Of a DNA stretch of 64,000 nucleotides, positions 1 through 11,572 are shown piece after piece. How positions within the stretch are numbered: position 1 is the stretch's first letter; every line of letters starts with the position of its first letter. Under the pieces are notes generated by a model. The model worked only from the letters and a program-made list of their open reading frames with translations. It had not been told where the DNA came from and did no database searches. The stretch lies in NCBI RefSeq assembly GCF_900188105.1, contig NZ_FZNP01000005.1, positions 124,001 through 188,000 on the forward strand. The letters run 5' to 3'. Made by a program: the position numbers and the translations under genes. The stretch is from Actinomadura mexicana (GTDB lineage Bacteria > Actinomycetota > Actinomycetes > Streptosporangiales > Streptosporangiaceae).

Positions 1-976
1 TCGTGAGGACGGACTCGATGGGGTACTGGCCGACGCTGGTCTCGCCGGAGAGCATGACGGCGTCGGCGCCCTCGAAGACGGCGTTGGCGACGTCGGAGGT
101 CTCGGCGCGGGTGGGGCGGGGCGCGGAGATCATGGATTCGAGCATCTGGGTGGCGACGATGACCGGGCGGGCCTTCTCGCGGCACAGCTCGATGGCGCGC
201 TTCTGGACGATCGGCACCTGTTCGAGGGGCATCTCGACGCCGAGGTCGCCGCGGGCCACCATGATGCCGTCGAAGGCGGCGACGATCTCGGGGAGCCGCT
301 CGACGGCCTGCGGCTTCTCGATCTTGCCGATGAGGGGGACGCGGACGCCCTCCTCCTCCATGATCTGGTAGCAGATGTCGGCGTCGGCGGGGGTGCGGAC
401 GAAGGACAGGGCGACGAGGTCGACGCCGAGGCGCAGGGCCCAGCGCAGGTCGTGCTCGTCCTTCTCGGTGAGGGCGGGGACGCTGACCGGGACGCCGGGC
501 AGGTTGAGCCCCTTGTTGTCGGACACCATGCCGCCGACGGTGACCGCGGTGTGGACGCGGGGGCCCTCGACGGAGGTGACCTTGAGGGCGACGCGGCCGT
601 CGTCGATGAGGACGGTGTCGCCGGGGCCGACGTCGCCCGGCAGCCCCTTGTAGGTGGTGGACACCTCGCGGCGGGTGCCGGGGACGTCGTCGGTGGTGAT
701 GGTGAACTCGTCGCCGAGGGTGAGCCGTACGGGGCCGTCGGGGAAGCGCCCGATGCGGATCTTGGGGCCCTGCAGGTCCGCCAGGATGCCGACGCCGCGT
801 CCGGTGGCGTCGGCGGCGGCGCGGATCCGGTGGTAGACCTCCTCGTGGACGGCATGTTCGCCGTGGCTCATGTTGAGCCGGGCGACGTCGACGCCGGCTT
901 CGACGAGGGCGTGGATCTGCTCGCTGCTGGAGCAGGCCGGCCCGATGGTGCTGACGATCTTCGCTCGACGGGTCAC
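1..976 (-). CDS. pyk: Pyruvate kinase, 3' end beyond the window
   Basis: Last step of glycolysis, phosphoenolpyruvate plus ADP to pyruvate plus ATP, in the cytoplasm. About 325 residues are visible, against roughly 475 for the family; the C-terminus lies outside the left edge. The protein opens [14 protein letters not shown], followed by the substrate loop [10 protein letters not shown]. The active-site lysine region reads [12 protein letters not shown] (near residue 217) and the signature [16 protein letters not shown] follows, then [16 protein letters not shown]. The GTG at 976 matches family starts; a GTG at 982 is also in frame, and neither has a strong ribosome site. Two DasR-like boxes lie 71-99 bases upstream, so control by amino-sugar status is plausible. 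Confidence 0.95.
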   Translation of the reverse strand, partial: MTRRAKIVSTIGPACSSSEQIHALVEAGVDVARLNMSHGEHAVHEEVYHRIRAAADATGRGVGILADLQGPKIRIGRFPDGPVRLTLGDEFTITTDDVPGTRREVSTTYKGLPGDVGPGDTVLIDDGRVALKVTSVEGPRVHTAVTVGGMVSDNKGLNLPGVPVSVPALTEKDEHDLRWALRLGVDLVALSFVRTPADADICYQIMEEEGVRVPLIGKIEKPQAVERLPEIVAAFDGIMVARGDLGVEMPLEQVPIVQKRAIELCREKARPVIVATQMLESMISAPRPTRAETSDVANAVFEGADAVMLSGETSVGQYPIESVLT

Positions 977-1046
977 GTGCACAACCGTACTTAGTTACTT
1001 GCCGGTACGGATATTCGTGCAGGATATGGTCGCCCGGGGTTCACCC

Positions 1047-1075
1047 AGTGGTCTAGGTCAGAGGTCTAGACCACA
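1047..1075. promoter_or_regulatory. Two overlapping dre (DasR-responsive) boxes upstream of pyk
   Basis: The published DasR element is A(G/C)TGGTCTAGACCA(G/C)T. Positions 1060-1075 read AGAGGTCTAGACCACA, 14 of 16 matches, centred on the perfect palindrome GGTCTAGACC (1063-1072). Positions 1047-1062 read AGTGGTCTAGGTCAGA, 13 of 16 matches. The two boxes overlap by three bases, so their centres are 13 bp apart. They lie between the end of the DJ-1 gene and the start of pyk, on the upstream side of pyk. DasR is a GntR-family regulator released by glucosamine-6-phosphate in streptomycetes. Binding here is inferred from the motif alone. Confidence 0.75.
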
Positions 1076-1085
1076 TGTGGCCGCG

Positions 1086-1643
1086 TCACCGCTTGAACGC
1101 CTCCACGGCGGCCTGGCAGAACGCCTTGAGGTCGTCGGGCTTGCGGCTGCTGACCAGCACGTTGGGGCCGTCCTCGCAGACCTCGACCTCCTCGTCCACC
1201 CACGTCGCCCCCGCGTTGCGCAGGTCGGTCCGCAGGCTCGGCCAGGACGTCACGGTGCGCCCCCGGACGACGTCGGCCTCGATGAGGGTCCACGGGCCGT
1301 GACAGATGACGGCGACGGGCTTGCCCGCGTCGAAGAACGACCGGACGAAGGCGACGGCGCCGGGGTCGGTGCGCAGGAAGTCGGGGTTGGCGACGCCCCC
1401 GGGCAGGACGAGGCCGTCGAACTCGGTGTGGTCGGAGGCGTCGACGGTGGTGTCGACGGCGAAGGTGTCGCCCTTGTCCAGGTGGTCGAACGCCTGGAGC
1501 CGCCCGGACTGCGTGGAGACCAGGCGCGGTGTGGCGCCGGCCTGCTCCACGGCCTTCCACGGCTCGGTCAGCTCGACCTGCTCGGTGCCCTCGGGTGCGC
1601 ACAGGAAGGCGATGGTCCTGCCTTGAAGATCGTTGTTCGGCAT
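1086..1643 (-). CDS. DJ-1/PfpI family protein (class I glutamine amidotransferase fold)
   Basis: A 185-residue single-domain protein of the DJ-1/PfpI superfamily (YhbO/PfpI-like). Members act as stress-response hydrolases, deglycases or chaperones; the substrate cannot be read from sequence. The nucleophile elbow is AVICHGPWTLIEA near residue 104, with the catalytic cysteine followed by His. The N-terminus carries the Rossmann-like strand GRTIAFLCAPEGTEQVEL. The ATG at 1643 follows a clear GGAGGAG ribosome site, which rules out longer starts. It is divergent from the AraC-type gene that starts 64 bases away, which makes that regulator a candidate controller. Confidence 0.9.
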   Translation of the reverse strand: MPNNDLQGRTIAFLCAPEGTEQVELTEPWKAVEQAGATPRLVSTQSGRLQAFDHLDKGDTFAVDTTVDASDHTEFDGLVLPGGVANPDFLRTDPGAVAFVRSFFDAGKPVAVICHGPWTLIEADVVRGRTVTSWPSLRTDLRNAGATWVDEEVEVCEDGPNVLVSSRKPDDLKAFCQAAVEAFKR

Positions 1644-1707
1644 CGGTCTCCTCCGTTGGTCGTCGTTCTGGAGCCCTGCCCGTGAACGCGGGTGGTATGC
1701 AGGAAGG

Positions 1708-2391
1708 GTGAACCCCACTGGCTACCGCGAGTACCGGACGCCGGGCCTGGCCTGCTCGTGGACGGCGGCGCTGCCGCCGGACGCCGAGCCGTTCGTCCAG
1801 CGCGTGCTCCCGGACGGCTGCGTGGACCTCGTCTGGACGGGCGGCGGGATCCTGGTGGCGGGGCCGGACACGGGCCCGATGCCGGCGGTCATGCGGCCCG
1901 GCGAGGAGGTCGCGGCGGTGCGGTTCGCGCCGGGCACGGCGCCGCCGGTGCTGGGCGTCCCGGCGGACGCTCTGCGGGACGGGCGGGTGCCGTTGCGGGA
2001 GCTATGGGGCGGGGAGGCCGACCGGCTGGCGGCGGCCGTGGCGGTGGCGGACGACCGCCGCGCGGCGCTGGTGGCGGCCGTGCGGGGGCGGATGGGCCCG
2101 GCGGATCCGCTCGTCGCGCCGGTGGTCGGGGGCCTGGCGGGGGGTTCGGTCCGCGATGTTGCGGACGCGCTCGGTATCGGCGAGCGGCAGTTGCGGCGGC
2201 GGTCGCTGGCGGCGTTCGGGTACGGGCCGAAGACGCTGCAGCGGGTGCTGCGGTTCCAGCGGGCGCTGGGTCTGGCGCGGGCGGGCGGGCCGCTGGCGGA
2301 GGTCGCGTTGGCGGCGGGTTACGCCGACCAGGCCCATTTCGCGCACGAGGTGCGGGACCTGGCGGGCGAGCCCGTCCGGAACCTGCTGTGA
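1708..2391 (+). CDS. AraC-type helix-turn-helix transcriptional regulator
   Basis: A 227-residue regulator. The N-terminal part (about residues 1-115) resembles the DUF6597-type sensor half found in AraC regulators of actinobacteria. The C-terminal part carries two helix-turn-helix motifs: SVRDVADALGIGERQLRRR near residue 150, then PLAEVALAAGYADQAHFAHE near 198. The second is the hallmark AraC motif. The start is taken as GTG 1708 because the family begins just before the YREY segment. A purine-rich stretch abuts this codon with no spacer, so the mRNA may be leaderless. It is divergent from the DJ-1 gene. The effector is unknown. Confidence 0.85.
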   Translation: MNPTGYREYRTPGLACSWTAALPPDAEPFVQRVLPDGCVDLVWTGGGILVAGPDTGPMPAVMRPGEEVAAVRFAPGTAPPVLGVPADALRDGRVPLRELWGGEADRLAAAVAVADDRRAALVAAVRGRMGPADPLVAPVVGGLAGGSVRDVADALGIGERQLRRRSLAAFGYGPKTLQRVLRFQRALGLARAGGPLAEVALAAGYADQAHFAHEVRDLAGEPVRNLL

Positions 2392-2407
2392 CCGTCTCCG
2401 GAGCCGA

Positions 2408-3268
2408 TCAGGGCTTGAGGCGCCCGTAGGCGTGCAGGGTCTTGAGGCGTTCGACGGTGACGTGACCGCGCCATTCGGGGCCGGTGACGGGCGTCCAGAT
2501 GGGGAAGGCGACGTCCCAGCCGCCGTCGTCGCCCTGCTCGTCGATGAGGGCGTCGAGGCGGGCGTCGATGTCGCCGGCGTCGAAGAGCCGGCGCCCGTAT
2601 CCGCCGGGGGCGGGTGCGAAGTCGAGCGGTCCCTGGTGGTCGCTGGTGGCGTGGGCGGCGAGGACGTCGCGGACGCGGGTGAAGGCGGCCTCGGCGCGGT
2701 CGCGGTCGGGGACGTGGTCGAGGAAGGTCAGGGCGGCGAGGACGTCGTAGCCGCCGGGTTCGGCGCCGGGGGCCTCCAGGTAGCGCCAGCAGAAGTCGGT
2801 GGCGGGTCCGAGCCAGGGGTGGTCCGCGCCGGCCCTGTGGAGCATGCCGGCGAGGGTCGCGGTGGGGTTGACGGCGCCGGGCGGGTCGTCGGGCGCCTGC
2901 CACCAGGGGGCGTGCGGGGCGGTGCGGACGGTCGGCAGGACGAACGGCACTCCCCCGCCGTCGGCGGTGATGGAGGTGAGGTAGCCGGCGATGCGCGTGA
3001 CGGCGGGGTCGGCGTCGGCGCCCGCCTCGTGCAGGATCTGCAAGGCGTGCTGGGCGGGGACGGGCTGGCTGTCCTCGCCGCGCAGGTCCGGTTCGAGGGC
3101 GTGCCCGTATCCGCCGTCGGGGTTCTCGTAGGCCCTGAGGGCGGCGAGGACGGGCGCGGCGGGGCCGCCGCGGAAGTGGAGGGCGAAGCGGTGCCGGTCG
3201 ATGAGGCGGCCGTTGAGGCGCATGAACTCCGCGGCGCGCGCGAGGCCGGTTCGGTGCAGGACCTTCAT
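2408..3268 (-). CDS. Hypothetical protein with prenyltransferase/squalene-cyclase-like toroid features
   Basis: A 286-residue soluble protein. It has Gly-Gly-Tyr-containing segments such as ENPDGGYGHALEPDLRG (near residue 50) and a second one near residue 220. These, with regularly spaced helices, suggest the alpha/alpha toroid found in terpene cyclases and prenyltransferases. The acidic catalytic motif of squalene-hopene cyclases is not visible, so enzymatic function is open. Start ATG 3268 gives MKVLHRTGLARAAEFM. The in-frame region upstream to 3514 is proline-rich noise and was excluded. It converges on the AraC-type gene with a 16-base gap. Confidence 0.7.
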   Translation of the reverse strand: MKVLHRTGLARAAEFMRLNGRLIDRHRFALHFRGGPAAPVLAALRAYENPDGGYGHALEPDLRGEDSQPVPAQHALQILHEAGADADPAVTRIAGYLTSITADGGGVPFVLPTVRTAPHAPWWQAPDDPPGAVNPTATLAGMLHRAGADHPWLGPATDFCWRYLEAPGAEPGGYDVLAALTFLDHVPDRDRAEAAFTRVRDVLAAHATSDHQGPLDFAPAPGGYGRRLFDAGDIDARLDALIDEQGDDGGWDVAFPIWTPVTGPEWRGHVTVERLKTLHAYGRLKP

Positions 3269-3577
3269 GCCGGTGACGCTAGGGCGGGCGGTGGTCGGGC
3301 GTCTTGTAGGAAACGGACGCGGGTCGCGGGAGTGGACGCGGTGGGCCCGGCCACCCCAGCGGTGGGTGGCCGGGCCCCTGGGGTCCCGCGTCGCGGGGTG
3401 CGGGAGCGGGCGGCCCCCCGGTGGTGGCCGTGTGCGCGGCGGGAGCCGCCGGCGTGCCGGCCGCCGCAGGGCGAACCCAGGCGGGACCGTAGCCGACCAG
3501 CACGAAGACCACAAGTTGCCCTATCTCGCCCGATTCCCGACATACCGGTTGCGCCGTGTCTGTGATCTCCTTGCGTC
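3269..3577. other. Divergent intergenic region with a 14-bp perfect hairpin
   Basis: This is the gap between two divergently oriented genes. Positions 3343-3356 and 3364-3377 are perfect inverted repeats (GGGCCCGGCCACCC and its complement) around a 7-base loop. No T tract follows on either strand. A terminator is not expected between divergent promoters, so the hairpin may be a leader structure or a protein site. A 77-codon minus-strand frame (3279-3512) covers it but is proline-rich and not convincing as a gene. Confidence 0.5.
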
Positions 3578-5005
3578 ATGAGCGATCCGCTTGACGAACG
3601 TGACGTCGCCGGTGCCCCGCTCGCTGTGGTGGCGCGGGCGGCGGAGCCGTACCTGGCGAGCCTGCCGGACCGTCCCGTCCACGACCGGGCGCAGGACCCG
3701 CTCCTGGACGAGCTGGACGGGCCGCTTCCGGACACGGGGGACGGCGCGGTGGCCGCGGTCGAGCGGCTGGTGCGGATCGGCACCGGGGCGGCGACGCACT
3801 CGTCCGGGCCGCGGTTCTTCCACTTCGTGGTGGGCGGGTCGACGCCCGCGGCCATGGCGGGCGACTGGGCGGCGTCGCTGCTCGACCAGGCGGCCGGGCT
3901 GTGGCTGACCTCGCCGCTGGCGGCGCGGGCGGAGACGGTGGTCCTGCGCTGGCTGAAGGAGCTGTTCGGGCTGCCCGCGGGGTTCGGCGGCGTGCTGACG
4001 CCGAGCGCCACGCTCGCGCACGTGGCGGGCCTGGCGGCCGCGCGGCACTGGTGGGCGGCGGGGCACGGCGTGGACGTCGCGTCGCAGGGCCTGGCGGGGC
4101 TGCCGGCGATGCCGGTGTTCACCAGCGGCCTCGTGCACGTCAGCACCCGCAAGGCGCTGCAGATCCTCGGCTGCGGGCGGGACACCCTGCGGACGTTCGC
4201 CCGCGACGACGCCGGACGGGTCGATCTTGAGGCGATGGACGCCGCGCTCGCCGGGGCGGGCGGGCCCGCGGTGATCGTGGCGAACCTCGGCGAGGTGAAC
4301 ACGGGCGACAGCGACCCGATCGCCGAGCTGGCGGATCTGGCGGAGCGGCACGGGGCCTGGCTGCACGTGGACGGCGCGTTCGGGCTCTTCGCGGCCCTCA
4401 GCCCCCGGACGGCCCGTCTCGCGCGGGGCGTCGAGCGGGCGGACTCGGTGACGGCGGACGGCCACAAGTGGCTGAACGTGCCGTACGAGAGCGGGTTCGC
4501 CTTCGTGCGCGATCCCGCGTCGCTGAGCCGCGCGTTCGGGGCGTGGGGCGCGGCGTACCTGCCGGACGCCGACGAGGAGCGGGTCAACTACAACATGCTC
4601 GGCCCGGAGTCGTCCCGCCGCGCGCGGGCGCTGCCGATCTGGGCGACCCTGCGGGCGTACGGGCGGGACGGGTACCGGGAGATGGTGGAGCGCCACCTCG
4701 ACGTGGCCGCCCATCTGGGCGGGCTCGTCGAGGCGGCGCCCGACCTGGAGCTGCTCGCTCCGGTGCGGCTCTGCATCGCGTGCTTCCGGTACCGCCCGGC
4801 CGGTGTCGCGGAGGAGGACCTGAACGAGCTGAACGCGCGTTTGGGCGAGGCGCTGCTCGCCGACGGCCGCGTCTACGCGGGGACCAGCACCTACCGGGGC
4901 ATGACGGTGTTCCGTCCGGCGCCGCTCAACTGGCGGACGACGAAGCCCGACGTGGAGCGCCTGGTGGACGTGCTCCGTGAGCTCGGCGCCCGCCTCACCC
5001 GCTGA
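3578..5005 (+). CDS. PLP-dependent group II decarboxylase-like protein
   Basis: A 475-residue fold-type I PLP enzyme of the aromatic/glutamate/diaminobutyrate decarboxylase group. The PLP lysine is in ADGHKWLNVPYESGF (near residue 300) and the pyridine-binding aspartate in WLHVDGAFGLFAAL (near 263). The N-terminal segment RFFHFVVGGSTPAAMAGDW matches the substrate-entry region of the family. The C-terminal domain ends TVFRPAPLNWRTTKPDVE, as in decarboxylases annotated for L-2,4-diaminobutyrate or tryptophan. The actual amino acid cannot be told. ATG 3578 is the first sensible start, with only a weak ribosome site. No biosynthetic partner is adjacent. Confidence 0.88.
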   Translation: MSDPLDERDVAGAPLAVVARAAEPYLASLPDRPVHDRAQDPLLDELDGPLPDTGDGAVAAVERLVRIGTGAATHSSGPRFFHFVVGGSTPAAMAGDWAASLLDQAAGLWLTSPLAARAETVVLRWLKELFGLPAGFGGVLTPSATLAHVAGLAAARHWWAAGHGVDVASQGLAGLPAMPVFTSGLVHVSTRKALQILGCGRDTLRTFARDDAGRVDLEAMDAALAGAGGPAVIVANLGEVNTGDSDPIAELADLAERHGAWLHVDGAFGLFAALSPRTARLARGVERADSVTADGHKWLNVPYESGFAFVRDPASLSRAFGAWGAAYLPDADEERVNYNMLGPESSRRARALPIWATLRAYGRDGYREMVERHLDVAAHLGGLVEAAPDLELLAPVRLCIACFRYRPAGVAEEDLNELNARLGEALLADGRVYAGTSTYRGMTVFRPAPLNWRTTKPDVERLVDVLRELGARLTR

Positions 5006-5193
5006 TCCGCCTCGCGGTCATGGCGTCGCGGGCGGGCCTCGTCCTGCGCGGGACGCCGGTGTCCGGGGTGGGCGGCGCGCCCACCCGAACGCTTCTCATG
5101 GTCCGATGCCGGCGCACCGCACCGGCAACGCTTCGCGCGCGGCGGCAAGGCCCCGGAGGAGATCCTCCAGGGCCTCACCCCTCGCTGTACGGG

Positions 5194-6657
<1,464 letters not shown>

Positions 6658-6675
6658 GTTGGAAGTCCCCCTCTC

Positions 6676-9600
6676 TCAGCTCTGCGCCGCGGCCATGACG
6701 GCCTCGTCGACGTCGCGCCCCTCGGCCTCGGCCTTGGCCATCGCGTCCAGGACCCGCCGGTAGTCGCGCGGCATGATCTTGGTGAAGCGGGCGGCGGCGC
6801 CGTCCCAGTCCTCCAGCAGCCGCCGGGCCACCGCCGAGCCGGTCTCGGCCAGGTGCCGCTCGGTCAGCGCCCGGACGGCGTCCACGTCCGCGGCGTCCAG
6901 CGGCTCCAGGTCGACCATCTCGCCGTTGACCCGCTCGGGCACCAGGTCCAGGACGTAGGCGATGCCGCCGGACATGCCGGCCGCGAGGTTGCGCCCCGTC
7001 CGGCCGAGGATCACCGCGCGGCCCCCGGTCATGTACTCGCAGGCGTGGTCGCCGACGCCCTCGACGACGGCGGTGGCGCCGGAGTTGCGGACGCAGAACC
7101 GCTCGCCGACGACGCCGCGGGCGAACAGCTCGCCGGACGTGGCGCCGTACAGGATCACGTTGCCACCGATGATCTGCTCCTCGGCGGCGAACCCGGCGTC
7201 CTCCGGGGGACGCAGCATGACGCGCCCGCCGGACAGACCCTTGCCGACGTAGTCGTTGGCGTCGCCGACCAGCCGCAGCGTGACGCCGCGCGGCACGAAC
7301 GCGCCGAAGGAGTTGCCCGCCGAACCGGTGAAGGTGACGTCGATGGTGTCGTCGGGCAGCCCGCCGCCGCCCCACTTCTTGGTCACCTCGTGGCCGAGCA
7401 TGGTCCCGACCGTCCGGTTGACGTTGCGGATCGGCAGCTCCAGCCGCACCGGGTCGCCGAACGAGACCGCGCCCTCGGCGAGCTGGATCAGCGTGTTGTC
7501 CAGGGCCTTCTCCAGCCCGTGGTCCTGCTCGGTCGTCCGGTGCAGGGCCGCGCCCTCCGCCCGCGCCGGGACGTGCAGGATCGGGGCCAGGTCCAGTCCG
7601 GCGGCCTTCCAGTGCTCGACCGCCTCCCGGGTGTCGATCATCTCGACGTGGCCGATCGCCTCGTCCAGCGACCGGAACCCGAGGGCCGCCAGGTACTCGC
7701 GGACCTCCTGCGCCACGAACTCGAAGAAGTTCACCACGAACTCGGGCTTGCCGGAGAACCGCTGCCGCAGCACGGGGTTCTGGGTGGCGACGCCGACCGG
7801 GCAGGTGTCCAGGTGGCAGACCCGCATCATGATGCAGCCCGACACCACCAGCGGCGCGGTCGCGAAGCCGTACTCCTCGGCGCCGAGCAGCGCCGCGACG
7901 ACGACGTCCCGTCCCGTCTTCATCTGCCCGTCGGTCTGCACGACGATGCGGTCGCGCAGCCCGTTCAGCAGCAGCGTCTGCTGGGTCTCGGCGAGGCCGA
8001 GCTCCCACGGCGCGCCGGCGTGCTTCAGCGACGTCAGCGGGGACGCGCCCGTGCCGCCGTCGTGCCCGGAGATGAGCACCACGTCGGCGTGCGCCTTGGA
8101 CACCCCGGCCGCGACCGTGCCGACCCCGACCTCGGCGACGAGCTTGACGTGCACGCGCGCCGCCGGGTTGGCGTTCTTCAGGTCGTGGATGAGCTGCGCC
8201 AGGTCCTCGATGGAGTAGATGTCGTGGTGCGGCGGCGGCGAGATGAGGCCGACGCCCGGGGTGGAGTGCCGCGTCTTGGCGATCCACGGGTAGACCTTGT
8301 GGCCGGGCAGCTGGCCGCCCTCGCCGGGCTTGGCGCCCTGCGCCATCTTGATCTGGATGTCGTCGGCGTTGGTGAGGTACTCCGAGGTCACGCCGAACCG
8401 GCCGGAGGCCACCTGCTTGATCGCGCTGCGCCGCAGGTCGCCGTTCTCGTCCGGGGTGAAGCGCGACGGATCCTCGCCGCCCTCGCCGGTGTTGGACTTG
8501 GCGCCGAGGCGGTTCATCGCGATGGCGAGGGTCTCGTGCGCCTCCGCCGAGATGGAGCCGTAGGACATCGCGCCGGTGGAGAACCGCTTCACGATCTCCG
8601 ATACCGGCTCGACCTCCTCGATCGGCACCGGCTCCCGGTCGCCCTCGCGGAGCTGGAACAGCCCGCGGAGCGTCATCAGCTTCTCGGCCTGCGAGTCGAC
8701 CTTGGAGGTGTACTCCTTGAAGATCTCGTAGCGGCGGGTGCGGGTGGCGTGCTGCAGCTTGAACACCGTGTCCGGGTTGAACAGGTGCGGCTCGCCCTCG
8801 CGGCGCCACTGGTACTCGCCGCCGCCCTCCAGGGTGCGGTGCGCCAGCTCGTTGCCGCCCGGCGGGTAGGCGCGGGCGTGCCGCTCGGCGACCTCGCGGG
8901 CCAGCACGTCGAAGCCGACGCCGCCGAGACGGGAGGTGGTGCCGGTGAAGCACCGCGCCACCACGTCCGCGCCGAGCCCGATCGCCTCGAAGATCTGCGC
9001 GCCGGTGTAGGACGCGACCGTGGACACGCCCATCTTCGACATGACCTTCAGGACGCCCTTGCCGTAGGCCTTCACCAGGTTCCGGGCGGCCCTGGCCGGG
9101 TCCGGCCCCTCGATCAGACCGCCGCGCACGAGGTCCTCGACGGTCTCGATCGCCAGGTACGGGTTGATCGCGGACGCGCCGTACCCGATGAGCAGCGCCA
9201 TGTGGTGGCACTCGCGGGCCTCGCCCGTCTCGATCACCAGGCCGACCTGGGTGCGGGTCTTCTCGCGGATCAGGTGGTGGTGCACGGCCCCGGTCAGCAG
9301 CAGCGACGGGATCGCGGCGCGGGCGGAGTCGGCGCCGCGGTCCGACAGCACGATGATCCGCGCGCCGGCCTCGATGGCCCGGCTGACCTCGGAGTTGATC
9401 TCCTCCAGGCGGGCCTGCAGGGCCTCTCCCCCGCCGGCGACGTCGTACAGGCCGTGCACGACGTAGGCGGCCAGGTGCGGCAGCGACCCCTCGTCGTCGA
9501 TGTGAATGATCTTGGACAGTTCGTCGTTGTCCAGGATCGGGGTCGGCAGCACCAGGCGCCGGCACGACTCCGGGCCCGGCTCCAGCAGGTTGCCCTCCGG

Positions 9601-11247
9601 GCCGAGCGTGGACTGCAGCGAGGTGACGAGCTCCTCGCGGATCGCGTCCAGCGGCGGGTTCGTGACCTGCGCGAACAGCTGCTTGAAGTAGTCGAACAGC
9701 AGCCGCGGGCGCTCGGAGAGCACCGCGATCGGGGTGTCGGTGCCCATCGACCCGATCGGCTCCGCGCCCGTCCGCGCCATCGGCGTCAGGATGATCCGCT
9801 GCTCTTCGAGGGTGTAACCGAACGTCTGCTGCCGCCGGACGAGCGTCTCGTGGGTCGGGATCTCCCGCTCGCGCTGCGGCAGCTCCTCGAACCGGACCAG
9901 GCCCTCGTGCAGCCACTTCCCGTAGGGGTGCTCGGCGGCCAGCTCGGCCTTGACCTCGTCGTCCTCGACGATCCGCCCGGCGGCGGTGTCGACGAGGAAG
10001 ATCTTGCCGGGCTGCAGGCGGCCCTTGCGGACGACCTTGGCGGCGGGGATGTCGAGCACGCCGGCCTCGCTGGCCAGCACGACCAGGCCGTCGTCGGTCA
10101 CCCAGTACCGGCCCGGGCGCAGCCCGTTGCGGTCCAGGACCGCGCCGACGACGGTGCCGTCGGTGAAGCTGACGCTGGCGGGGCCGTCCCAAGCCTCCAT
10201 GAGGGTGGAGTGGAACTCGTAGAACGCCCGGCGGTCGGCGTCCATCTCGGTGTGGTTCTCCCACGCCTCCGGGATCATCATCAGCACCGCGTGCGGCAGC
10301 GACCGGCCGCCGAGGTGCAGCAGCTCCAGGCACTCGTCGAACGACGCGGTGTCGGACGCCTCGATGTCGATCACCGGGAAGATCCGGGAGAGGTCGCCGG
10401 GGAGGAGGTCGGACTTCAGCAGCGCCTCGCGGGCCCGCATCCAGTTCCGGTTGCCCTTCACGGTGTTGATCTCGCCGTTGTGGGCGATGAACCGGTACGG
10501 GTGCGCCAGCTCCCAGGCCGGGAAGGTGTTGGTCGAGAACCGCGAGTGGACCAGCGCGATCGCGCTGGTGAAGCGGCGGTCCGACAGGTCGGGGAAGAAC
10601 GGCTCCAGCTGCGGGGTCGTCAGCATCCCCTTGTAGACGATCGTGCGGCTGGACAGGCTCGGGAAGTAGACCCGCACGTCCTGCTCGGCGCGCTCGCGCA
10701 TGCAGAACACGGCGCGGTCCAGCTCCAGGCCGGTCCTGCCCTCGTGCGGGCCGCCGTCCGCGGGGGCGAGGAACATCTGCGCGAAGTGCGGCATGACCCG
10801 GCGGGCGGCCGGGCCGGTGAAGGCGGGGTCGTGCGGAAGCTCGCGCCAGCCGAGGACCGTCAGGCCCTCCTGCACGCACAGCGTCTCGATGTGCGCGACC
10901 GCGGCGGCGCGCTCGTCGCGGTCCGCGGGAAGGAACGCGATGCCGGCCGCGTAGCCGCCCGCATCGGGGAGCGGGAAGTCGCAGACCTCGCGGAAGAACG
11001 CGTCCGGGATCTGGACGAGGATGCCGACTCCGTCGCCGTCGTCCGGCTCGGCGCCGACGGCCCCGCGGTGGTCCAGGTTCTTCAGGACGTCCAGGGCGTT
11101 CTGGACGATGTCGTGGCTCTTGCGTCCGTACAGGTCGGCGACAATGCCGACGCCGCAGGCGTCATGCTCGTTGGCCGGGTCGTACAGGCCCTGCGGCTGG
11201 GGGCGGCCCGGTGCACGGCCATCAGGTGTGAGGGCAGCAGCAGCCAT
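6676..11247 (-). CDS. gltB: Glutamate synthase (NADPH) large subunit
   Basis: The catalytic subunit of GOGAT, 1523 residues, full length. A 30-residue propeptide precedes the N-terminal nucleophile cysteine in [16 protein letters not shown]; cleavage there gives the class II glutaminase. The central domain is followed by the FMN domain containing [14 protein letters not shown] and [13 protein letters not shown]. The 3Fe-4S cysteines are in [19 protein letters not shown] near residue 1140, and the C-terminal beta-helix follows. ATG 11247 is chosen over the adjacent TTG 11250 because GGGAGGG lies just upstream. It leads the gltBD operon, and a dre-like palindrome lies about 160 bases upstream. 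Confidence 0.97.
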   Translation of the reverse strand: MAAAALTPDGRAPGRPQPQGLYDPANEHDACGVGIVADLYGRKSHDIVQNALDVLKNLDHRGAVGAEPDDGDGVGILVQIPDAFFREVCDFPLPDAGGYAAGIAFLPADRDERAAAVAHIETLCVQEGLTVLGWRELPHDPAFTGPAARRVMPHFAQMFLAPADGGPHEGRTGLELDRAVFCMRERAEQDVRVYFPSLSSRTIVYKGMLTTPQLEPFFPDLSDRRFTSAIALVHSRFSTNTFPAWELAHPYRFIAHNGEINTVKGNRNWMRAREALLKSDLLPGDLSRIFPVIDIEASDTASFDECLELLHLGGRSLPHAVLMMIPEAWENHTEMDADRRAFYEFHSTLMEAWDGPASVSFTDGTVVGAVLDRNGLRPGRYWVTDDGLVVLASEAGVLDIPAAKVVRKGRLQPGKIFLVDTAAGRIVEDDEVKAELAAEHPYGKWLHEGLVRFEELPQREREIPTHETLVRRQQTFGYTLEEQRIILTPMARTGAEPIGSMGTDTPIAVLSERPRLLFDYFKQLFAQVTNPPLDAIREELVTSLQSTLGPEGNLLEPGPESCRRLVLPTPILDNDELSKIIHIDDEGSLPHLAAYVVHGLYDVAGGGEALQARLEEINSEVSRAIEAGARIIVLSDRGADSARAAIPSLLLTGAVHHHLIREKTRTQVGLVIETGEARECHHMALLIGYGASAINPYLAIETVEDLVRGGLIEGPDPARAARNLVKAYGKGVLKVMSKMGVSTVASYTGAQIFEAIGLGADVVARCFTGTTSRLGGVGFDVLAREVAERHARAYPPGGNELAHRTLEGGGEYQWRREGEPHLFNPDTVFKLQHATRTRRYEIFKEYTSKVDSQAEKLMTLRGLFQLREGDREPVPIEEVEPVSEIVKRFSTGAMSYGSISAEAHETLAIAMNRLGAKSNTGEGGEDPSRFTPDENGDLRRSAIKQVASGRFGVTSEYLTNADDIQIKMAQGAKPGEGGQLPGHKVYPWIAKTRHSTPGVGLISPPPHHDIYSIEDLAQLIHDLKNANPAARVHVKLVAEVGVGTVAAGVSKAHADVVLISGHDGGTGASPLTSLKHAGAPWELGLAETQQTLLLNGLRDRIVVQTDGQMKTGRDVVVAALLGAEEYGFATAPLVVSGCIMMRVCHLDTCPVGVATQNPVLRQRFSGKPEFVVNFFEFVAQEVREYLAALGFRSLDEAIGHVEMIDTREAVEHWKAAGLDLAPILHVPARAEGAALHRTTEQDHGLEKALDNTLIQLAEGAVSFGDPVRLELPIRNVNRTVGTMLGHEVTKKWGGGGLPDDTIDVTFTGSAGNSFGAFVPRGVTLRLVGDANDYVGKGLSGGRVMLRPPEDAGFAAEEQIIGGNVILYGATSGELFARGVVGERFCVRNSGATAVVEGVGDHACEYMTGGRAVILGRTGRNLAAGMSGGIAYVLDLVPERVNGEMVDLEPLDAADVDAVRALTERHLAETGSAVARRLLEDWDGAAARFTKIMPRDYRRVLDAMAKAEAEGRDVDEAVMAAAQS

Positions 11248-11572
11248 CAACCCTCCCGTCGTCGTGTCACTGCTTCGATGTCAGTGCGGCACGGGACGGC
11301 GTTGGCCCTGCTGCGGTGAGATGACATTACATCACTGCCGGGATCATGCCCGACTGCACCAGATCGCGAAACTTCTTCGTGGCGATCGGACCTGCGTCAT
11401 CTCACATTGGTTTAGACCAGGCTACCGGCCGGGCCGGGGCGCGGAACGCTGTGACCTCGGTGAGCCTCATCACCGGAACGCGATGTTTAAGGCGGCGCGC
11501 CGAAGACCTACCGAAAAGTGCCCTCCCCCAGAACCGGGGCGGACTCTGAAACCGGATGCGGCCGGACGGGGC
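11248..11572. other. gltB upstream region
   Basis: This region between the start of gltB and the stop of the next gene (both on the minus strand) should hold the gltB promoter and any terminator of the upstream unit. It is less GC-rich than its surroundings around 11320-11420. It contains the dre-like palindrome described separately. I see no convincing gene and no hairpin followed by a T tract. Confidence 0.5.
11406..11421. promoter_or_regulatory. Candidate dre (DasR-like) box upstream of gltB
   Basis: The sequence ATTGGTTTAGACCAGG matches 13 of 16 positions of the dre consensus A(G/C)TGGTCTAGACCA(G/C)T. The inner 12 bases TGGTTTAGACCA are nearly palindromic. It lies about 160 bases upstream of the gltB start. 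It is weaker than the pair before pyk, but it is an independent occurrence 10 kb away. Binding is inferred. Confidence 0.5.

Noticed and set aside
3279..3512. A 77-codon minus-strand frame starting VVFVLVGYGPAWV
   Set aside because: Proline/alanine-rich, overlies the perfect hairpin and has no ribosome site; left as a weak possibility only.
11320..11420. GlnR-type nitrogen boxes upstream of gltB
   Set aside because: GAAAC-like and GTAAT-like pieces exist, but spacing does not fit the GTNAC-N6-GNAAC pattern well enough.
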